A stretch of DNA of 10,644 nt from Nitrococcus sp. (GCA_030452365.1 JAKDMK010000045.1:1-10644); one strand, 5' to 3'. Positions 1-7,681 are shown, counted from the stretch's first letter. The notes: generated by a model from the sequence alone, not told the origin. Numbers and translations: made by a program.

Positions 1-464
1 GTCCAGCGCATTGATGGTTTTCTTGTCGGCCTTGCTGGCCGGGTCCAGCGCTTGGAGGCGGGCGTCGATCTGGGCGATCAGTTGGCGGTTTTCGGCCTTG
101 AAGGCGTCGCCGCCGACGCGCTTGAGTTCGAGCTTTTCAGTCAGCTCGTTCTGCTGGGTTTTCTGCGCGGCCTTGGCGTCCTTGATGCGTTTTTCCAGCG
201 CCTTAATGGCCTTGTCCTGCTCCTTCAAGGCGTCGCGTTCTCTGGCGGCGGAGTCGCCGAGCGAGTTCTTGAGGTCGTCGATGGCGTCCTTGAGGGCTTT
301 CTTGATGACGGTGGCGGTGATCTTCTGGTCCTTGTCGTCTTCCTCGGGCTCGTAGGCCGCCACGTCCACGGCGGTTTCCACGGCCTCGTCCAGCTCGGCC
401 TGGACCTCGGCAATGCGCGCCTCCAGCGCCTCGATGGCGTCGGCCTCGGGCTGGAAGAACTCGG

Positions 465-471
465 CCACCAG
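465..471 (-). other. Deletion and frameshift junction inside hsdM at a 7-base repeat
   Basis: On the minus strand the sequence CTGGTGG is read as the end of GVFVNWW in the upstream frame and as the start of LVAEFFQ in the downstream frame. In intact HsdM relatives these two segments are separated by some tens of residues (recalled from the family, not aligned here). The simplest reading is a deletion between two short CTGGTGG copies that removed the intervening codons and shifted frame. Confidence 0.6.
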
Positions 472-1812
472 TTGACGAACACCCCGGCGGCCTTGAATTC
501 GTCCAGCACGCCCAGCGGCGTGAGCTTTTGCTTGAGTGAGCTGATCAACTGCTGGCGCACGTCCGGGGTTTTGCGCTCGCCATTGTGGGCATTTTCCAGT
601 AGCGCGAAGTCGTCGCGGGCGCCGGTCCACCAGCTTGCCAGCACCTCGTGGTGGTGGGCGAGGGTTTGCGCGAGCGCGGCGTCGGCTTCGAGCACGTCCT
701 TGATGGCGGCCTTGCGGTCGATGGCCTCCACAAAGGCGCAGTAACCGGGGCGTTCGGGCTGGAACAGCCTGCCCGCTGATACGCCGAACTGGTCGAATTG
801 GCTGGCCAGGGCGTCGATTTCCGCTTGCGGAATGCCGCCGAGCAGGTGCGCCTGCACGTCCTCGGGTTCGGGATCGGGGGTGTTGTCCACGTAGCGGCGG
901 ATGTTGAGGTTGTAGTCGTGCTCATCAGCGATTTCGGCCTTGCTCACCAGCCGCGAGTATTTGGCCAGCTCGCGCTTGTGGCTGAACACGAAGTCGATTT
1001 TTTCGATGTCTTCGGGGCGCAGCTTGTTCTGGGCCTTGCCTTCGCCGTATTCGCGGTCGGCGTTGATGAACAGGATCTGGTCACGCAGGGCATCGGGCTT
1101 TTGCTTGTGGCACACCAGCACGCAGGCGGGGATGCCGGTGCCGTAGAACAGGCCCGGCGGCAGGCTGATGATGGCCTCGATGCAGTCATCCTCGATGAAC
1201 AGCTCGCGGATGAGCTTTTCCTTGCCGCCGCGAAACAGCACGCCGTGGGGCATGACGGTGGCCATGCGCCCGCCGGGCTTGAGGCTGGCCAGCATGTGCT
1301 GGACGAACATCAGGTCGGCCTTCTTGCCGGTTTCCGGGCACCATTCTCGGAAGCGATTGCTGTACTTGACGCTGGCGCGGCTGTAGTTCTGCGAGAACGG
1401 CGGATTGGCCAGCACGCGGTCGAATTTGCGCACCTGGCCGTTTTCCAGCAGCAGCGGGTCTTCCAGCGTGTCGCCGTTTTCGATGGTGAAGCGGGTGATG
1501 TTGTGGAGGATCAGGTTCATGTTGCAGATCGACCACACGGTGCCGTTGGAATCCTGGCCGTAGAGGGCCAGGTCGTTGGCGTTCTGGCCTTGTTCTTCCA
1601 CGTACTGGTGTGACTGGATGAGAAAGCCGCCGGACCCGACGGTGGGGTCGTAGACCGTGTTGCCGGCCAGGGGCTTGGTGATCTGCACCAGCAGGCGCAC
1701 CACTTCGGCGGGGCTGTAGAACTCGCCGCCCTTCTTGCCGGCGCTGTCGGCGAAATACTTGGTCAGGTACTCGTTTTCACGGGTCAGCGCCCGGGCCTCG
1801 CGAACCTTAAGC

Positions 1813-1895
1813 ACCTCCCAACCCTCCGGCACCTCCCCCAGACACGGCACGCCGGAGTCCTTCATCGCGGGGTATGGCTGGGGGGTGGCGACCAT
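1813..1895 (-). repeat. HsdS-type 5' end, copy A (fused to hsdM body)
   Basis: The start codon ATG at 1895 follows GGAGGAG at a good distance and opens MVATPQPYPAMKDSGVPC, then LGEVPEGWEVLK. The pattern PYPxMKDSGVxxLGxVPxxWE is the usual beginning of many HsdS specificity subunits. From the internal ATG at 1865 it matches copy C at 42 of 52 aligned bases by eye. Downstream it runs straight into the HsdM body, so no target recognition domain follows. Confidence 0.7.
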
Positions 1896-1935
1896 CTCCG
1901 CTCCTCCCATTCGTGCCCTTCGCGCCTTCGCGTGC

Positions 1936-2001
1936 CATCGCCCCCAAGCACGCCACGCCGGAATCCTTCATTGGCGGATAGGGCTTTAACCGATTGCTCA
2001 C
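1936..2001 (-). pseudogene. HsdS-type 5' end, copy B, translationally coupled to fic
   Basis: A GTG at 2001 overlaps the fic stop codon as GTGA and has GAGGA upstream inside the fic end, a typical coupled start. It opens MSNRLKPYPPMKDSGVACLG, the standard start of a type I specificity subunit. After about 22 residues the likeness is lost (AMAREGAKGTNGRSG...) and the frame ends at 1807 without any recognition domain. This looks like the true start of an hsdS that once followed fic, with the rest deleted. Confidence 0.6.
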
Positions 2002-3179
2002 GGCCGATCCTCTGGCTCATCCGTGAACAGCCGTACGTAAGGCTCATAGCTAAAGCGACGGTTACGCGCGTTGCCGGTAATCTCGCGCAGTATGCCCATC
2101 TCCGTCATGCGGGCGACCAACTGGTTTGCCGCCGCAAAGCCGGTTCCGGTGAGTTTTTGCGCCATGCCTACCGAGATGATGGGCCGATCGAACAGCGATT
2201 CCAGCACGCGATGCCCGTTCGCCGCCGCGCGCCCGAGGCCGGCGGTGATGTCGGTACGATTCTGCTCGCGTAGCAGCAGCACCCGCCGCGCGGTCTCCGT
2301 CGCTTCGTTGCTCACCAGCGCTACGCCATGCAGGAAGAACGTGAGCCAGCCTTCCCAATCGCCTACGTCACGGATCGCCTGCAGCCGCTCGTAGTACTCC
2401 TGTCTGTACCGTTTTAGATAGTGCGACAGGTACAGCACCGGCTTTTCGAGCACGCCGCGCTCGGCGAGCAGGAAAGTGATCAGCAACCGGCCGAGCCGGC
2501 CGTTGCCGTCCAGGAACGGGTGGATCGTCTCGAACTGCGCGTGCGCCAGGCCGATCTTGACTAGCAGCGGAAGGTCATCCTTTGAATGGAGGAAGATTTC
2601 CAGTGCACCCAGCACCTCCGCCACCCGCTCGGGCGGGGGCGGCACGAAGACCGCATCCGTGATGCCGCTGCCGCCCGGGCCGATCCAGTTCTGGCTTTGG
2701 CGCAGCTCGCCCGGCAGCAGGCGACGACCACGCACGCCGCGCATCAGCCGCTCGTGGATCTCGCGCATCAGACGCGCCGATACCGGAAGCTCGGGGAGCC
2801 GCTTGAGGCCGTAATTCATGGCATGGACGTAGTTGACTACCTCGTCCACATCCCGCGGCACAGCCACGCTATCGAACAGGGAGGCTTCCGCGGCAAGGAG
2901 ATCCTGTAGCGAACTTTGCGTGCCCTCGATCTGGCTGGAGAGCACCGCCTCTTTGCGCACGTACATGAAGACGAAGAGGTCTGGATTCGGCAGTGTGGTG
3001 ACGGACCCGTCCAGTCGGCCCAACGCCCGGTCTGCCCGAGACAGAAGCACTCGCAACTCGCCGTCGAGGCGAAGCGGCGGCTCTGGCGGCAATGGTGTTG
3101 GCACAAACGCGCGATGCCCGGCTCGCTGTCGCACATAGCGGCCGCTTCGCCCATGGGCGCCGCGCGCTGTCGTGTCCAC
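1998..3179 (-). CDS. Fic family protein (probable AMP-transferase, class II with N-terminal inhibitory motif)
   Basis: Fic enzymes transfer AMP (less often another nucleotide) to a hydroxyl side chain of a target protein. The core motif HPFLDGNGRLGR is complete, including the catalytic His and the anion-binding GNGR. Near the N-terminus SSQIEGT fits the class II inhibitory motif (S/T)xxxE(G/N), whose Glu blocks productive ATP binding in cis. The AFVPTPLPP stretch before it is typical of the Fic_N region, and the last 60 residues (IISVGMAQKLTGTGFAAANQ...) look like a winged helix. Length is about 393 residues, normal for the family. I chose GTG 3179 because it puts GRYV close to the N-terminus as in relatives; TTG 3200 is also open and neither has a clear Shine-Dalgarno. 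Fic genes are often found inside type I restriction operons. This is the only gene in the left half that appears intact. Confidence 0.9.
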   Translation of the reverse strand: MDTTARGAHGRSGRYVRQRAGHRAFVPTPLPPEPPLRLDGELRVLLSRADRALGRLDGSVTTLPNPDLFVFMYVRKEAVLSSQIEGTQSSLQDLLAAEASLFDSVAVPRDVDEVVNYVHAMNYGLKRLPELPVSARLMREIHERLMRGVRGRRLLPGELRQSQNWIGPGGSGITDAVFVPPPPERVAEVLGALEIFLHSKDDLPLLVKIGLAHAQFETIHPFLDGNGRLGRLLITFLLAERGVLEKPVLYLSHYLKRYRQEYYERLQAIRDVGDWEGWLTFFLHGVALVSNEATETARRVLLLREQNRTDITAGLGRAAANGHRVLESLFDRPIISVGMAQKLTGTGFAAANQLVARMTEMGILREITGNARNRRFSYEPYVRLFTDEPEDRP

Positions 3180-3180
3180 G

Positions 3181-3363
3181 CTATTTGCTACCCATAACAA
3201 GGAGGTCGGAATGACCGTATATTATTGACACACGATAATACAGTGCAACATTGCTCTCCTTGTTATCGCCAGTGAATAACACCAGGTTATTCCAGCGTCC
3301 CGTATCCGCCGCCTCCCAGTGATTCGGCACCTCCCTAAGCCATGGCACGCGGGAGTCCTTCAT
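3181..3363 (-). pseudogene. HsdS-type 5' end, copy C, upstream of fic
   Basis: From ATG 3363 the frame reads MKDSRVPWLREVPNHWEA, a third copy of the specificity-subunit start. It then continues with about 40 residues (ADTGRWNNLVLFTG...) that I do not recognise, ending at TAG 3181 just inside the possible fic 5' end. There is no good Shine-Dalgarno and no recognition domain, so it is a fragment. With copies A and B it gives three same-strand repeats bracketing fic. Confidence 0.5.
3220..3240 (-). promoter_or_regulatory. Candidate operator/promoter of fic (AT-rich inverted repeat)
   Basis: TATTATTG, five bases, then CGATAATA form an 8-base inverted repeat with one mismatch, in an AT-rich island unlike its surroundings. 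It lies about 40 bases before the chosen fic start. On the minus strand TTGCAC is followed after 16 bases by AATAAT, which overlaps the repeat, so a repressor bound here could block fic transcription. This is a motif match by eye only. Confidence 0.3.
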
Positions 3364-3388
3364 CTTTTTCACGCCTGGTTGATATAGT
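3359..3388 (+). promoter_or_regulatory. Weak candidate promoter for the Ddl-like gene
   Basis: TATAGT at 3383-3388 matches five of six bases of a sigma-70 -10 box. TTCATC, 18 bases upstream, is only a poor -35. Transcription would begin about 15 to 20 bases before the strong ribosome site AGAGGAGGT (3399-3407). Confidence 0.2.
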
Positions 3389-3411
3389 GCGTTTCCGCAG
3401 AGGAGGTGACT

Positions 3412-4446
3412 ATGTCTGGCCGTGCTGCGAGTCCAGCCGTCGAAGTAGCGGTGTTGCTGGGTGATCCGCGTCTGCCGTATCCCTACGCCATCGAAGAGCG
3501 CTACGGGGCGGAGGAACAAGACGCCGTCGATCGGCTCAAAGCGGCATTGGCCATGTTCGACGGATTCACGTTCAGCTATCTGGACGATCATACGACGTTG
3601 CTGGACGAGCTGCGGCGACACCCCCCATCTTTGGCGCTCAATCTGTGCGACATGGGCTTTCGCAACAACACCGCCAGGGAGCTCAATATTCCCGCGTTAT
3701 TGGAGATCTTGGAGATCCCTTATAGCGGTGCCGATCCCGCGTGCATGAGCCTCACGACCGACAAGTGCATTGTCCGCGGCGTGGCTAGAAGTCTCGGCAT
3801 TCCCGTGCCCAACGAGGAGCTTGTGGATCTCGATGCCGACCCACTCCTGCTGCCGGCGCTCTATCCCGCGCTGATCAAGCCCAACCGCAGCGACGGTAGC
3901 TTCGGTATCACCGAGGACTGCGTGGTGCACGATGCGGCCGAGGCCGAGCATTACCTGCGCTGGCTGGCCCGCAAGGTGGAGTGGCCCGAGGCGCTGATTC
4001 AGGACTTTCTCACCGGCACCGAGTACACGGTCGGGCTGATCGGCAACCCAGGCCAGGGATTTACCTACTTGCCGCCGCTGGAAGTGGATTACAGCCGGCT
4101 GGATCCGGATTTGCCGCCTATCCTCTCCTACGCATCCAAGGCCGATCCGGATTCCCCATATTGGCAGAAGCTGCAATTTCGCCGGGCGCAAATCGATGAG
4201 ATCGGCCGAGGCCGACTCTATGACCACTGTACGCTGCTATTCAAGCGCCTCGGCTTGCGCGACTACGCTCGATTTGACTTTCGCGCGGGTGCCGACGGCG
4301 AGCCCAGGTTGCTGGAAGTGAACACCAACCCCGCCTGGGCCTGGGACGGCAAGCTCAGCCTAATGGCCGGCTACGCCGGGTATAGCTACCCTGAATTACT
4401 GCGCTTGATTTTGGACGCGGCCATGGGCCGTGTCGGTCTCATGTGA
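3412..4446 (+). CDS. D-alanine--D-alanine ligase-like ATP-grasp enzyme
   Basis: Ddl-family enzymes use ATP to activate a carboxylate as acyl phosphate and join it to an amino group. The protein (344 residues from ATG 3412) shows the family landmarks: IPYSGADPACMSLTTDK (102-118, equal to the PYTG...DK segment of Ddl), the ATP-binding lysine in IKPN (155-158), EYTVGL (204-209), DYARFDFR (284-291) and the metal-binding EVNTNP (302-307). The start is set by AGAGGAGGT five bases upstream; a GTG at 3406 inside that ribosome site is less likely. It lies among ligases and hydrolases rather than cell-wall division genes, and relatives in such settings are often dipeptide ligases of unknown substrate. 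A housekeeping D-Ala-D-Ala role is therefore less likely. It converges on the hydrolase gene with an 11-base gap and no clear terminator. Confidence 0.88.
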   Translation: MSGRAASPAVEVAVLLGDPRLPYPYAIEERYGAEEQDAVDRLKAALAMFDGFTFSYLDDHTTLLDELRRHPPSLALNLCDMGFRNNTARELNIPALLEILEIPYSGADPACMSLTTDKCIVRGVARSLGIPVPNEELVDLDADPLLLPALYPALIKPNRSDGSFGITEDCVVHDAAEAEHYLRWLARKVEWPEALIQDFLTGTEYTVGLIGNPGQGFTYLPPLEVDYSRLDPDLPPILSYASKADPDSPYWQKLQFRRAQIDEIGRGRLYDHCTLLFKRLGLRDYARFDFRAGADGEPRLLEVNTNPAWAWDGKLSLMAGYAGYSYPELLRLILDAAMGRVGLM

Positions 4447-4457
4447 ACGTCACGCAC

Positions 4458-6491
4458 CTAAACCAGCCGGCGCTTGACCTTGCGGTCCCATTGTCGCGAG
4501 AAGAAGTTTGTTTCGCCTTCGTAGCACTTGATCTCGGCCCGGATGCGAAAGTCCTCCCGATCCGCCGAGAGCTCGGTGCGGCAGTCGATGCGGGCAGCCC
4601 AGCCGCTGCGCCGCAGCACCGTCTGTTGGTCGATCTCGGCGTGTGCCGAGAGGGGATCGTCGTCCCGGATCCGGAAAGTCTTGCGTATGGTGTAACCAAC
4701 GACTAGATCGATATCCGGCAGATGGGCAAGCGCCGCACCGGCGAAATCGCCACCGTCGCTGAATGTCGAGTACACCGCCTCGTTGTTGGTCAGATCGCGC
4801 TCGAGCCTGCGTTGCACCTGGGTCATACGCAGCGGCGTGTGCTCGGGGGCTGGGGCCTGTGCCGGAGGTTCGAATGCGCGTAGCGCGCTATCTTCCGCAC
4901 GGGGCGGGCGCACCGGTAGCTCCAGCCAACTGAAGGCCGTGATGACGGTCACCGTGACCGGCTGCGGCGCCGGCCATACCACCGGCCAGTAGCTGGTGGA
5001 CACTGCAACCCGGATGACGTGACCGGCCTGGAATGCGTGAGCGATGTCGTTGAGCTGAACCAAGACGCGGTAGTGCCGGCCGGGCTCTAGCGGGCATGGG
5101 TTTGCATGGCCGTCGCGGTGGGTCAGATTGAGCACGCCGTAGCTGACCCGCATCGCCGCGCCGTCCGGCGCCACATCGTTGAGCCGTACCGCCACGAAGG
5201 CCGTCGGCCGGTTGACAGCCAGCTCCAGGGTCACGACGGGCGCACCGAGGATCTCGAAGCCCTCTTCGAGCGGTGCCGTGTCGAACACCAGCGATTTGCC
5301 GTCGTCTTCGCGCTGATCGGCGGGCATCTCGCCCTCGCCGCCGAAGCCGCACCAGTCCCCGGCACCGAATCCGGTCGTTTGTGGCGAGCTCAGCGTGAGC
5401 GGCAGTGCCGCACCTGGGTCGTCGCGCAAACCGTGACCATCCAGGTACCAGCGGCGTTGGCGACTCCGGCTTGCAGGCCATTCGTCTTCGGCGACCCAGT
5501 GCCCTGGCCGTTGCTCGTAAAATGCTGCTGGGGGGATCCAGTGTTGCATCCAGGCGCGATACATCGGCTCGTGCGTGAGGCCCGTGTCGAGACCCTTGAG
5601 CCAGTGATCCCACCAGCGAATGGCTTCTTGGAAGAAGCCGATGCTTGGACCGGGCAGTGCGTCGTGGGGCAGGGCATGGGACCACGGCCCGATAAGCGCC
5701 TTGCGGGGCACGCGCAGACCCTGCATGAGGCGTGCGATGGCGTTGGTATAGCCATCGGCCCAGCCACCGATTGCGTATACCGGACAAACGATGGCGGCAA
5801 AGTCCTCGCAGACGGAGCCATGTTTCCAATAGTCGTCCCGCTGCTGATGGTGCAGCCAGACCTCCGGGAACAGCACGGCTTGATCGAGTCGCTGCCGCCA
5901 CATGCTGTGCCAACGCTCGCCGACGATTTTGGGGTCGGGGGGATAGGCGTTGAAGGAGAGCAATACCGAGCCCCAGGTGAGATTCTCGTTGAGCAGACAT
6001 CCGCCCATGTAGTGGGCATCATCGGCGTAGCGATCGTCAGTGGAGCATAAAGTGATAATAGCCTTGAGCGCCGGTGGCCGCCGAGCCGCGACCTGTAGCG
6101 CGTTGAAGCCGCCCCAGGAGATTCCGATCATGCCCAGCTCGCCGTTGCACCAAGGCTGGGCGGAAATCCATGCGATCGCCTCTACTGCATCGTCCTGCTC
6201 CTGCCTGAGATACTCATCGCGCAGCACTCCGTCTGAGTCTCCGGAGCCGCGCAGATCGAGCCGAATCGAGGCGTAGCCGTGACCAGCGAAATAATGGTGC
6301 AGCGGTTCGTCCCGCAGGCGCGTGAAGTCGCGTTTGCGGTAGGGAATATATTCAAGGATCGCCGGCACGGGCCGCGTGTCGGCGTCGATCGGTAGCCAAA
6401 TGCGCGCCGCCAGGCGGCAGCCATCGGATAGCGGAATCCAAAGATTCTCGATCACCCGCACCTGTCTTGGAAAGGATTTCCTGATCTCCAT
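4458..6491 (-). CDS. CocE/NonD family (peptidase S15-like) serine hydrolase
   Basis: This alpha/beta hydrolase family cleaves esters or amides; relatives include cocaine esterase, glutaryl-7-ACA acylase and X-Pro dipeptidyl peptidase. The 677 residues hold the nucleophile motif GISWGG (Ser125), the acid in GGWADGY (Asp246) and the His in GPWSHALP (His272), all in the order and spacing of the family. GSGDSDG (82-88) is the usual RGxGxSxG segment, and a beta-rich C-terminal jelly-roll domain is expected from about residue 340 on. There is no signal peptide, so it should be cytoplasmic. ATG 6491 has only a weak ribosome site. It lies 60 bases downstream of the 309-residue gene on the same strand and is probably co-transcribed with it. 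The tail beyond about residue 560, with TFSDGGDFAGAAL and DPLSAHAEIDQQT, is longer than in cocaine esterase and may be an added domain. Confidence 0.9.
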   Translation of the reverse strand: MEIRKSFPRQVRVIENLWIPLSDGCRLAARIWLPIDADTRPVPAILEYIPYRKRDFTRLRDEPLHHYFAGHGYASIRLDLRGSGDSDGVLRDEYLRQEQDDAVEAIAWISAQPWCNGELGMIGISWGGFNALQVAARRPPALKAIITLCSTDDRYADDAHYMGGCLLNENLTWGSVLLSFNAYPPDPKIVGERWHSMWRQRLDQAVLFPEVWLHHQQRDDYWKHGSVCEDFAAIVCPVYAIGGWADGYTNAIARLMQGLRVPRKALIGPWSHALPHDALPGPSIGFFQEAIRWWDHWLKGLDTGLTHEPMYRAWMQHWIPPAAFYEQRPGHWVAEDEWPASRSRQRRWYLDGHGLRDDPGAALPLTLSSPQTTGFGAGDWCGFGGEGEMPADQREDDGKSLVFDTAPLEEGFEILGAPVVTLELAVNRPTAFVAVRLNDVAPDGAAMRVSYGVLNLTHRDGHANPCPLEPGRHYRVLVQLNDIAHAFQAGHVIRVAVSTSYWPVVWPAPQPVTVTVITAFSWLELPVRPPRAEDSALRAFEPPAQAPAPEHTPLRMTQVQRRLERDLTNNEAVYSTFSDGGDFAGAALAHLPDIDLVVGYTIRKTFRIRDDDPLSAHAEIDQQTVLRRSGWAARIDCRTELSADREDFRIRAEIKCYEGETNFFSRQWDRKVKRRLV

Positions 6492-6551
6492 AGTCTCGGT
6501 CTCGCACGCCGGCGCCGACCCGATTAAGCGAATTGCAGAGCTGATATTCGC

Positions 6552-7481
6552 TCAGGGGGCGGCGGCCGCCAGCGGCTGTCCGGTCCAGAACAACAAAGCC
6601 AGCTGCTCCCGCACCAGCAATCCCACCTCGAGGTCCCAACAGTTGATGATCGCGAGCCGGAAACCGCCCGGTGGCATCGCGTGCAGCTGCGGCGGTTTGT
6701 CAACATGGAAGGTGACCTGAATGCTTGAGACACCCGGTTTGCGCGTCAGCGCGTCGATCCGTTCCGGGTCGACGGGTTCATATTGTGGGCCGTGGCCACC
6801 GAATAACACCACGCTGTAGCCGTCGCGGCGCTCTTTGTCCGGGTATTGCCAGCGCCCATGGACATAGAGCTCGACCACGGCGTCTAGCCAGCCTGGGCCA
6901 TAGAGATCCGGCCATTGATCGGCAAAGCGCAGATGCGCCTCTATGATACGCCCACCGATGGTCTCCAGGTTCACAAATCCACTATAGCCCTTCAGGTTGC
7001 TCCGCAGCCACTGCGCGCAGTAGGCCTCCAGCTGCGGGCGGCTCTCGGAGAGCACCGTCCAGTAATCGACGACTCCGGCGTCCAGGCTCGTGCCGATGGT
7101 ATGCCGCCACCAGCGCGGCTCGCCGTCCACGACGGCCACATCGGTGCTGACGTGCTCGCCGCTCAGTAGCGGCATCCACATGTGCCCGGGTGCATGCAGC
7201 CGCTCGTATTCCTCGGCGCAGTGGATTACGCTGATTCCGCTGCCCATGCCGTGCAGATTGTAGATGGGCTTACTGAAGACCGGATATAGCGGCGGCGGCA
7301 CACCGTGAGGCGCAGCGGGTAGCCCCTGGCTGTCGCAGATCAGAAGCTTATTGTGGATCCATCGATGCTGGGGGTAGCGCTGCCAGGCATCCGAGTCCTC
7401 CGTGGGAATGAACACGTCATCCGGGCAAGCAACTCCTTCGAAGTACTGCATCCGCCACGGATCTCGCTCAACAATCGGCAT
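6552..7481 (-). CDS. Putative ATP-grasp-fold protein (309 residues, conserved-hypothetical type)
   Basis: I do not recognise a named family, but the layout is that of an ATP-grasp ligase. NKLLICDSQGLPAAP (44-58) fits the DKxxxxxLxxxGlPxP segment. YPVFSKPIYNLHGMGSGI (66-83) fits the lysine plus glycine-rich loop. MPLLSGEHVSTDVAVVDG (103-120) fits the strand with the adenine-side acid and sGxE. GYSGFVNLE (165-173) and RIIEAHLRF (178-186) fit the closing metal-binding strand, where most families have ExNxR. Here His183 stands in for the Asn. The start at ATG 7481 is fixed by GGAGGGAGG just upstream. It heads a minus-strand unit with the CocE-type hydrolase and diverges from the GCS2 gene. A third carboxylate ligase is one reading; an inactive regulatory ATP-grasp homologue is another. 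Confidence 0.75.
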   Translation of the reverse strand: MPIVERDPWRMQYFEGVACPDDVFIPTEDSDAWQRYPQHRWIHNKLLICDSQGLPAAPHGVPPPLYPVFSKPIYNLHGMGSGISVIHCAEEYERLHAPGHMWMPLLSGEHVSTDVAVVDGEPRWWRHTIGTSLDAGVVDYWTVLSESRPQLEAYCAQWLRSNLKGYSGFVNLETIGGRIIEAHLRFADQWPDLYGPGWLDAVVELYVHGRWQYPDKERRDGYSVVLFGGHGPQYEPVDPERIDALTRKPGVSSIQVTFHVDKPPQLHAMPPGGFRLAIINCWDLEVGLLVREQLALLFWTGQPLAAAAP

Positions 7482-7578
7482 GACCTCCCTCCTGTGGACG
7501 CGACCGGGCCGTGTACGGCCGGATCGTCAAACCCTGCAGCGCCACGGATTTGGCGCGAGTATCTGCTAGTTTGCTCAT
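7468..7578 (-). CDS. Possible 36-residue peptide overlapping the start of the ATP-grasp-like gene
   Basis: ATG 7578 opens MSKLADTRAKSVALQGLTIR followed by PYTARSRPQEGGHADC, ending at TGA 7468-7470, 14 bases inside the next gene. The codons, and the in-frame stretch before the ATG back to about 7645, favour G or C at the third position very strongly, as real genes here do. There is no good ribosome site before the ATG, and no in-frame standard start farther upstream until the reading loses likeness to coding DNA. It may be a leader or small partner peptide, the decayed end of an older gene, or chance. Confidence 0.2.
   Translation of the reverse strand: MSKLADTRAKSVALQGLTIRPYTARSRPQEGGHADC
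7507..7520 (-). other. Short hairpin in the leader of the ATP-grasp-like gene
   Basis: GGCCGT, two bases, then ACGGCC give a 6-base all-matching stem, 26 bases before the start codon of the minus-strand gene. The loop is very tight, so a role as a DNA site is as likely as an RNA fold. Confidence 0.25.
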
Positions 7579-7667
7579 CCCGTCGCCGCGGCGCGCGCGA
7601 CAGGCCTCCCGCAGCGACTGGATCTGCGCGGTGTCCTTGGCTAGAACATGATCTGCACATGCCCTCT

Positions 7668-7681
7668 TATGATATATCGTA
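7668..7681. promoter_or_regulatory. Candidate operator palindrome
   Basis: TATGATATATCGTA is a 14-base palindrome with one mismatched pair around GATATATC. It sits near the middle of the divergent region, in the most AT-rich stretch there, where a regulator of both units would be expected to bind. Confidence 0.3.

Larger units (their letters stand above)
1..1895 (-). pseudogene. hsdM: Rearranged type I restriction-modification methyltransferase (HsdM) with HsdS-derived 5' end and internal frameshift
   Basis: HsdM methylates adenine in the recognition site of a type I restriction system, acting with HsdS. The body (about 1770 to 490) has the AdoMet motif DPTVGSGGFL and the catalytic NPPF motif, plus typical N6-adenine methylase stretches such as KKADLMFVQHM and GIPACVLV. 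Translation probably starts at ATG 1895, which has GGAGGAG upstream. The first 30 or so residues (PYPAMKDSGVPCLGEVPEGWE) are those of an HsdS specificity subunit, not HsdM, and about 150 or more N-terminal HsdM residues are absent. Near 465-471 the frame breaks: after GVFVNWW the reading frame turns into low-complexity Pro/Ser/Arg-rich protein and stops at 225. A different frame resumes typical HsdM C-terminus (LVAEFFQPEADAIEALEAR, then a charged coiled-coil-like tail) and stays open to position 1. The product is unlikely to be a working methyltransferase. Misassembly is the alternative explanation. Confidence 0.85.

Noticed and set aside
52..744. Plus-strand frame of 230 codons
   Set aside because: Antisense to the hsdM C-terminal region, where the minus strand carries typical HsdM segments on both sides of the frameshift.
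798..1613. Long plus-strand open frame (271 codons)
   Set aside because: It lies wholly antisense to well-matched HsdM coding sequence and encodes a Val/Ala/Gly/His-rich protein with no family motif; long antisense frames are common in GC-rich DNA.
3201..3228. Strong ribosome site AAGGAGG followed by ATG on the plus strand
   Set aside because: The frame is only MTVYY then stop, so it encodes nothing recognisable; the site is antisense to the fic leader and probably chance.
4888..6000. Minus-strand frame of 370 codons in another phase
   Set aside because: Out-of-frame shadow of the CocE-type hydrolase, with an Arg/Ala/Pro-rich composition typical of shadows.
5106..6050. Plus-strand frame of 314 codons
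   Set aside because: Antisense to the hydrolase gene, whose catalytic motifs are all in place on the minus strand.
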